A stretch of 64,000 nt of DNA from Streptomyces sp. CGMCC 4.7035 (GTDB lineage Bacteria > Actinomycetota > Actinomycetes > Streptomycetales > Streptomycetaceae): NCBI RefSeq assembly GCF_031583065.1, contig NZ_CP134053.1, positions 2,790,001 to 2,854,000 on the forward strand. The letters are read 5' to 3'. The notes beneath the pieces were generated by a model. The model was not told the origin of the DNA. It worked only from the letters and a program-made list of their open reading frames with translations, and ran no database searches. A program made the position numbers and the translations under genes. Positions 59,718 to 64,000 of the stretch are shown here, in pieces; the first letter of the stretch is position 1, and every line of letters starts with the position of its first letter.

Positions 59718-61808
59718 GTGGCGCACAACGAAGCCATTTCGCCCGTCGAGGGTGCGGCAGTACTGGAAGCCCTGTTCCACCAATCCCCGACCGGCCTGAT
59801 GCTCCTGGACACGGAACTGCGGATCCTATGGATCAACGTCAACACGCCGGTCCTGAAATCGGGCACCCCTGAAGAGATCATAGGCCGGCACTTCACCGAC
59901 GTATGTGACCTTTCCGCGCCCGGTGAGGTCGAGGCGATGCTGCACGGCGTGCTGGAGAGCGGCGCGCCCGCTCGGGGGCGACGATTGGAGGTGCGTCCGA
60001 AGGGCGCGCCGGGGCCGGAGTACCGGTTCTCCGTCTCGGCATTTCGTCTTGAGGACGCGCAGGGCAGGATCCTGGGAGTGCTGACGGAGATACTTGGTGT
60101 CACCGAATGCGAAAAGGTACGCGCCCGTCTGCGCCTTCTCGGCTCGGTGCGCGATCGCGTGGGACAGACCCTCGACGTTGTGGCCACCTGCGAGGATTTG
60201 GTGCAAGCGGTGGTGCCGGACCTCGCCGACCTCGCCGTGGTGGAAGTGGTGGAGGCAGTGGTGCGTGGCGAGGAACCTCCGCCGAGTCCTCTCGGACGGG
60301 AGGTGCCGCTGCGCCGTGCGGCCTTCGCCCGCAGTGGCGGCGAGGACCAGGTCCAGGCACATCCGGTGGGTGACGTGCGTGCTCTGCCGTTCCCGACGCC
60401 CTACGCCCAGACACTGGCCGACCTCAGGCCACGCCTCGTCGCCCTGGGTCCGGAAACACCTTGGCTGGCGGCCGTCCCGCAGCGCGCCGAGGCGATTCGC
60501 GCCTCAGGCGCCCAGAGCCTTGTTACCACTCCCCTGACCCTGCGGGGAAAGGTGCTGGGGCTGATGAGCCTCTACCGCACCGACCAGGGCGACGTCTTCG
60601 ACCAGGGCGATGTCATCCTCGCCGACGCAGTGGCCGCTCACGCCGCGCTGTGCATCGACAACGCCCGCCGTTATACCCGCGAACACACCATCGCCCTGAC
60701 GATCCAGCGCCATCTGCTGCTTCCCGAGGTTGCGACGCAGACGACCGTTGAAACCGCGCACATACTGGTGCCCTCTGAAACCGGCGGAGGCTGCGGGTTC
60801 GACACATTCGCCCTGTCCGGCGCCCGCACCGCACTGGTGGTCGGCGAAGTAGCCGGCCGAGGCATCCATGCGGCCACCACCATGGGACAGATAGGGACCG
60901 CCGCGCACTCTCTGGCCGCGCTCGACCTGGAGCCCGACGAGCTCCTCGCCCGCCTCAACGACACCGCCATCAGCCTGGCCCAGGAACGCGCCGCTCTGCC
61001 GCCCGGCGACCCCATGCCGCTCACGGGAAGCTGCGCGTACGCGGTCTACGACCCGCTCGCTGGGACCTGCACCATCGCCCTGGCCGGCCACCCCCCACCC
61101 GTCATCGCCCATCCCGATGGGAGCACCCAGATCCCTCACCTACCGAGCGGACCTCCCCTGGGCAGGACCGAAGGACCTCCCTTCGCTGCCACCACGGTCC
61201 CTCTCCCCGACGGCAGCGTCCTCGCCTTCTACACGCCGTCCCTCCTGCACACCTCCCAGTCCCCGGAGATCCTCCAACGAGTGCTGGCCCACACTGACCG
61301 GCCACTGCAGGATCTGTGCGACGACGTGCTCTACCGGCTACGGAACGACACCCGCCACGGCGACGTCATCCTCCTCCTCGCCCGCACCCACACACTCCCC
61401 GCGGACCAGGTCGCCGCATGGCACCTCGACCCCCACCCCAAAGCCGTCGCCACGGCGCGCACCCACGCCCAACACCAACTCACCCATTGGGGAGTGGACG
61501 AGGAAACCGCCTACACCACCGAAACGATCGTCAGCGAACTGGTCACCAACGCCATCCGCTACGGCACACCGCCTGTGCAGTTGCGGCTCATCAAGGACCG
61601 CACGCTCACCTGCGAAGTCCACGACAGCAATGCCCTCGCGCCACGGCTGCGCCACGCGAAAACCATCGACGAAGGCGGGCGCGGCCTGTTCATCATCGCC
61701 CAACTCGCGCAGAACTGGGGCGTCCGTTACTCCCTCGACGGCAAGATCGTCTGGGCCGAGCAGACTCTGCCGCCCGCAGCCTCGCCCCATCCCCAACAGC
61801 GGTCATAG
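59718..61808 (+). CDS. PAS–GAF–PP2C (SpoIIE)–HATPase regulator
   Basis: The 696-residue protein begins with a PAS domain (ALFHQSPTGLMLLDTELRIL). A GAF domain follows (LVTTPLTLRGKVLGLMSLYR ... AHAALCIDNARRYTREH), then a SpoIIE-like phosphatase domain (about 335–560) and a C-terminal RsbW-type ATPase domain (YTTETIVSELVTNAIRYGTP, GGRGLFIIAQLAQNWGVRYS). It probably controls an anti-sigma or anti-anti-sigma switch. The phosphatase metal sites are altered: the GGDWFD position reads GGGCGFD and the VGDVxGHG position reads VGEVAGRG, so activity may be reduced. GGAGG precedes the GTG at 59718. Confidence 0.9.
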   Translation: MAHNEAISPVEGAAVLEALFHQSPTGLMLLDTELRILWINVNTPVLKSGTPEEIIGRHFTDVCDLSAPGEVEAMLHGVLESGAPARGRRLEVRPKGAPGPEYRFSVSAFRLEDAQGRILGVLTEILGVTECEKVRARLRLLGSVRDRVGQTLDVVATCEDLVQAVVPDLADLAVVEVVEAVVRGEEPPPSPLGREVPLRRAAFARSGGEDQVQAHPVGDVRALPFPTPYAQTLADLRPRLVALGPETPWLAAVPQRAEAIRASGAQSLVTTPLTLRGKVLGLMSLYRTDQGDVFDQGDVILADAVAAHAALCIDNARRYTREHTIALTIQRHLLLPEVATQTTVETAHILVPSETGGGCGFDTFALSGARTALVVGEVAGRGIHAATTMGQIGTAAHSLAALDLEPDELLARLNDTAISLAQERAALPPGDPMPLTGSCAYAVYDPLAGTCTIALAGHPPPVIAHPDGSTQIPHLPSGPPLGRTEGPPFAATTVPLPDGSVLAFYTPSLLHTSQSPEILQRVLAHTDRPLQDLCDDVLYRLRNDTRHGDVILLLARTHTLPADQVAAWHLDPHPKAVATARTHAQHQLTHWGVDEETAYTTETIVSELVTNAIRYGTPPVQLRLIKDRTLTCEVHDSNALAPRLRHAKTIDEGGRGLFIIAQLAQNWGVRYSLDGKIVWAEQTLPPAASPHPQQRS

Positions 61809-62449
61809 CGTTACCGAGCGCGCCCGGATCGTCCTCGGCCAGCCGTGCCGGCGAGAGCGCGGCGGTGCAGCTGCAACTGCAGCTGCTCGGCCGGGTTTCG
61901 CCGAAGACGCCGCAGGCGCCGCGAAGCACGAGCATCACGGCTCCGCTCTTGGCCAGGGCAATCGCCCGGATTCAGCAACGGGGGAGCCGCTGGCGCTGTC
62001 AGCCGGGGAACTCCGCCACGGCATTCGGTCGCGCTCGAGGTCACCAGGCGTCTGGAGGCCCCGGTTCGCGAGGTAGTCCGGGCGTCACGGCTTTCGGGCA
62101 ATGCGACCAGGCCGAGGAACGTGGCCATGCCGTTCGCCTCCATCGCAACCATAGTTCTGGGCCCGACCCAAGTGGTCCGTCCCTCCCGGCACGGACCCAG
62201 CGGTGTTTCGCCTGTTCCACGCACGTCCGCGCCCCCAGGCATTGGCCTGGGCGATCTCGGACATTCACCGTTAGCAGCGGCAGCCGTCAGAGCCCCGGCG
62301 GGCCAGGGCCAGATCACACTGGCCACCCTGCGTTCCCTGCGCGCGCTGCTGGTGCGGCAGTCGGTGATTGTCATGGAGGCGGTGGCTGCCTGTGTGATCA
62401 CTGGTCCGGGTCGGTGGGGGTGGTCGTCAGCAGCGGTCGCGGCCCCGCG
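61809..62449. other. Non-coding or decayed stretch
   Basis: About 640 bases with several overlapping open frames but no recognisable protein on either strand. A short plus-strand tail reading LFHARPRPQALAWAISDIHR (stop near 62271) could be a gene end, but I cannot assign it. Confidence 0.4.
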
Positions 62450-62535
62450 GGACATGAAGTGGTTGTTGAAGGAGTCGAGGCCCATGTCCGCACGCTCCGC
62501 GATGGCTCGGACCGAGCGACTGCGTTCGAAGCCCT
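62450..62535 (-). pseudogene. TetR helix-turn-helix fragment
   Basis: The minus strand reads RAIAERADMGLDSFNNHFMS, a TetR-type recognition helix region (compare GVGFGSFYNHF in the intact gene nearby), with no flanking regulator sequence. It is a relic. Confidence 0.45.
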
Positions 62536-62541
62536 GGAGGC

Positions 62542-62810
62542 ATGGCTGCGGACAGCCGCCTCCGCTGGGATCAGGAGGGCCACTCTGTCAGTGTCCAGCT
62601 GACAGGTGTCTCCGGTTCGATCGAGGTGCTGGTGGACGGAAAAGACGTCGCCCGGGGCAGCGCCTCCCGGGCAGGCAAAACCGTCCTCTACGCCGAGATC
62701 CGTCGGGGATCCGCCGCGCCCCCTGAGCGTCACATTCGCGGACATGGGCGACGTGTCTCATGCGTCGCCGATCTTGCTCACCATTGTCAGGTCCGGGGCA
62801 GCGATGGCAG
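62542..62810 (+). pseudogene. Small hypothetical gene, probably frameshifted
   Basis: The frame from ATG 62542 encodes WDQEGHSVSVQLTGVSGSIE and VLVDGKDVARG, then loses sense near 62700. The neighbouring frame continues GDPPRPLSVTFADMGDVSHA and ILLTIVRSGAA to a stop just before 62825. A one-base shift joining them is likely. Function unknown. Confidence 0.35.
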
Positions 62811-63452
62811 GGGCCGAGTGGCGATCTCCTGTGCTTCGGCGCGCGTCATGCCGAACATGCGCAGCAGGCGGAAGGCCAGCTGGTCGGAAACATGCGCGGC
62901 ATCGAGGTCCGGGCGGGTCTCCAGTAGGTGGAGCACTCCGAGCAGGGCGCCGCCGACCATGGCCACAGAAGTGCGCGGGTCGTCGATGTCCAGCCGTCCG
63001 GTGTCGGCGGCGGCCCGCAGATCCCGCATCGCCTGCGGAGCCAATCCGCTGTCGGAAGTCAGATAGGACATGCCCGTACGGACGAGGATCCTGGCTATCT
63101 GTGTGTGGGTGCGCTGCAGCCGGCCGGTCAGGCGGACGCTGGCGGCGAAGATCTCCGCGGGGTCCTTCAGGTCTTCAACGACGGATTCCAGGAGTGCGCC
63201 GTGTTCCTCCAGGGTGAGGGCGACGGCCGCGTCGAACAGCTCGTCCTTGCTGGTGAAGTGGTTGTAGAAGGAGCCGAAGCCGACATCCGCCGCCTCGGTG
63301 ATCTCCTGGATGCTCACATCGGTCCGCCCCTGATCCGCGAGGAACCGCTGCGCGGCGGCGATCAGCGCGGCACGGGTGCGCGCCTTGCGTCGGTCCACGC
63401 GGTTGGGCGTGTGGCTGGGTGTGTTGGCCCTGCCCTGTCGATCGATACTCAT
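62787..63452 (-). CDS. TetR-family transcriptional regulator
   Basis: This 221-residue regulator has an N-terminal helix-turn-helix (RRKARTRAALIAAAQRFLAD, VSIQEITEAADVGFGSFYNH, FTSKDELFDAAVAL) and a variable ligand domain. It is divergent from the fumarylacetoacetate-hydrolase-family gene at 63609. A dyad ATGAT...ATCAT just upstream of the ATG (about 63459–63475) could be its operator. ATG 63452 (GGAGAG upstream) is used; 63524 is possible. Confidence 0.88.
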   Translation of the reverse strand: MSIDRQGRANTPSHTPNRVDRRKARTRAALIAAAQRFLADQGRTDVSIQEITEAADVGFGSFYNHFTSKDELFDAAVALTLEEHGALLESVVEDLKDPAEIFAASVRLTGRLQRTHTQIARILVRTGMSYLTSDSGLAPQAMRDLRAAADTGRLDIDDPRTSVAMVGGALLGVLHLLETRPDLDAAHVSDQLAFRLLRMFGMTRAEAQEIATRPLPSLPRT

Positions 63453-63608
63453 CTCTCCACCATGATCAGACGCATCATCTTTGATTGTTTCATCACGACT
63501 GACTGCTGTTGACGGGGTCGTCATCTGGACTGATTCTCTCATCACTGCTGACTGGAGCTGCTCGCGGGAGCGTTCCGGTCGGTGTCTGTCCAGGACTCAG
63601 GAGAGCCG

Positions 63609-64000
63609 ATGAGTATCCAGGTCGTCCGCACCACAGACGGCTGGTGGGTGGAGAGCGGCACAGGGCGGCTGCACCGCGTCGACACCGGCGCGGACACCAC
63701 CGCCGGCCTGCTCGCCGACCGTTCCGCCGTGCAGCAGGCGGCTGCCCGCGCCACGGGTGACCCCGGCGCCGGGGTTTCGGTTGGAGAGGCCGAGCTGCTG
63801 TCGCCTGTCACCACGCCCTGCCGGGTGGTGGCGCAGATGGTCAACTACCGTTCCCACGCGGTGGACTCCGGATTCGACCCGGACACCGTTCCGCCAGCGT
63901 TCTTCCGCAAGGCGTCCGGGTCCGTCAGCGGGCCCTACCAGGACATCGAACGTCCACAGCACGTGCGTTTCTTGGACTACGAGGTGGAGCTCGGGCTGGT
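63609..64000 (+). CDS. Fumarylacetoacetate hydrolase-family protein (5' part)
   Basis: AGGAGAGCCG precedes the ATG at 63609, and the frame stays open to the window end (130 codons). The protein has an N-terminal FAH domain and then LLSPVTTPCRVVAQMVNYRS, AFFRKASGSVSGPYQDIERP and the metal-ligand region RFLDYEVELGLV, where the two glutamates bind the catalytic divalent ion. Members cleave or decarboxylate beta-diketo acids in aromatic catabolism. The divergent TetR probably controls it. Confidence 0.88.
   Translation, partial: MSIQVVRTTDGWWVESGTGRLHRVDTGADTTAGLLADRSAVQQAAARATGDPGAGVSVGEAELLSPVTTPCRVVAQMVNYRSHAVDSGFDPDTVPPAFFRKASGSVSGPYQDIERPQHVRFLDYEVELGL

Overview
The window is very GC-rich, with long G/C-biased open frames, many GTG starts, start/stop overlaps of the ATGA/GTGA kind and a rare TTA codon. 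This is the signature of Streptomyces. From memory, the order malate synthase – nucleotidyltransferase – IclR – allantoinase – allantoicase ... GntR – sugar ABC transporter – ROK kinase – SNF2 helicase – SWIM protein matches the S. coelicolor SCO6243–SCO6263 neighbourhood, i.e. a chromosome arm. This was not checked by alignment.

Region 1 (about 1–14.2 kb) looks like an uncharacterised natural-product locus. It has two divergent IucA/IucC-type (NIS) siderophore synthetases. These face a six-gene minus-strand operon: glycosyltransferase/Rossmann fusion, AsnB-like enzyme lacking the glutaminase Cys, MFS exporter, UDP-glucose dehydrogenase, LmbU-type regulator and PhyH-type dioxygenase. The operon's promoter region carries four 23-bp tandem repeats and a perfect 20-bp palindrome. 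A bldA-type TTA codon sits in a flanking hypothetical gene.

Region 2 (14.7–28.6 kb) lies between two identical 48-bp direct repeats that equal the 3' part of a tRNA-Arg(UCU) gene. It carries an aromatic catabolic island: AMP ligase, two-component flavin hydroxylase, LysR regulator, maleylacetate reductase, hydroxyquinol-type intradiol dioxygenase, FAD phenol-type hydroxylase and an alpha/beta hydrolase. It also holds sugar-gene relics, a truncated tyrosine integrase and an exonuclease–BRCT–BRCT–TerD fusion. A second frameshifted integrase tail lies just outside the right repeat. The arrangement suggests a decayed integrative element.

Region 3 (29–44 kb) is mostly chromosomal: HipA-like kinase with a SelW-like protein, malate synthase, nucleotidyltransferase, and an allantoin locus (IclR, allB, allC). 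The glyoxylate made from allantoin would feed malate synthase, and a shared TTCC-N7-GGAA motif lies upstream of both aceB and allB. A 211-bp MITE sits at the allB stop codon. AIM24, an EamA permease, a secreted RNase Sa homologue and a two-component system follow. The kinase and regulator are separated by a GNAT gene and a frameshifted aldo/keto reductase.

Region 4 (44–56.7 kb) is a sugar/polyol system: a Gfo/Idh/MocA dehydrogenase divergent from a GntR regulator across a nested palindrome, then a three-gene ABC importer, a ROK kinase, a membrane protein, and a coupled SNF2 helicase/SWIM pair.

Region 5 (56.7–64 kb) is a decay zone. It holds fragments of a transposase, pcaD, an MFS transporter and TetR genes among a few intact genes: a hypothetical protein, an SPW-repeat membrane protein, a PAS/GAF/PP2C/HATPase regulator, a TetR repressor, and a fumarylacetoacetate-hydrolase-family gene cut by the window edge.
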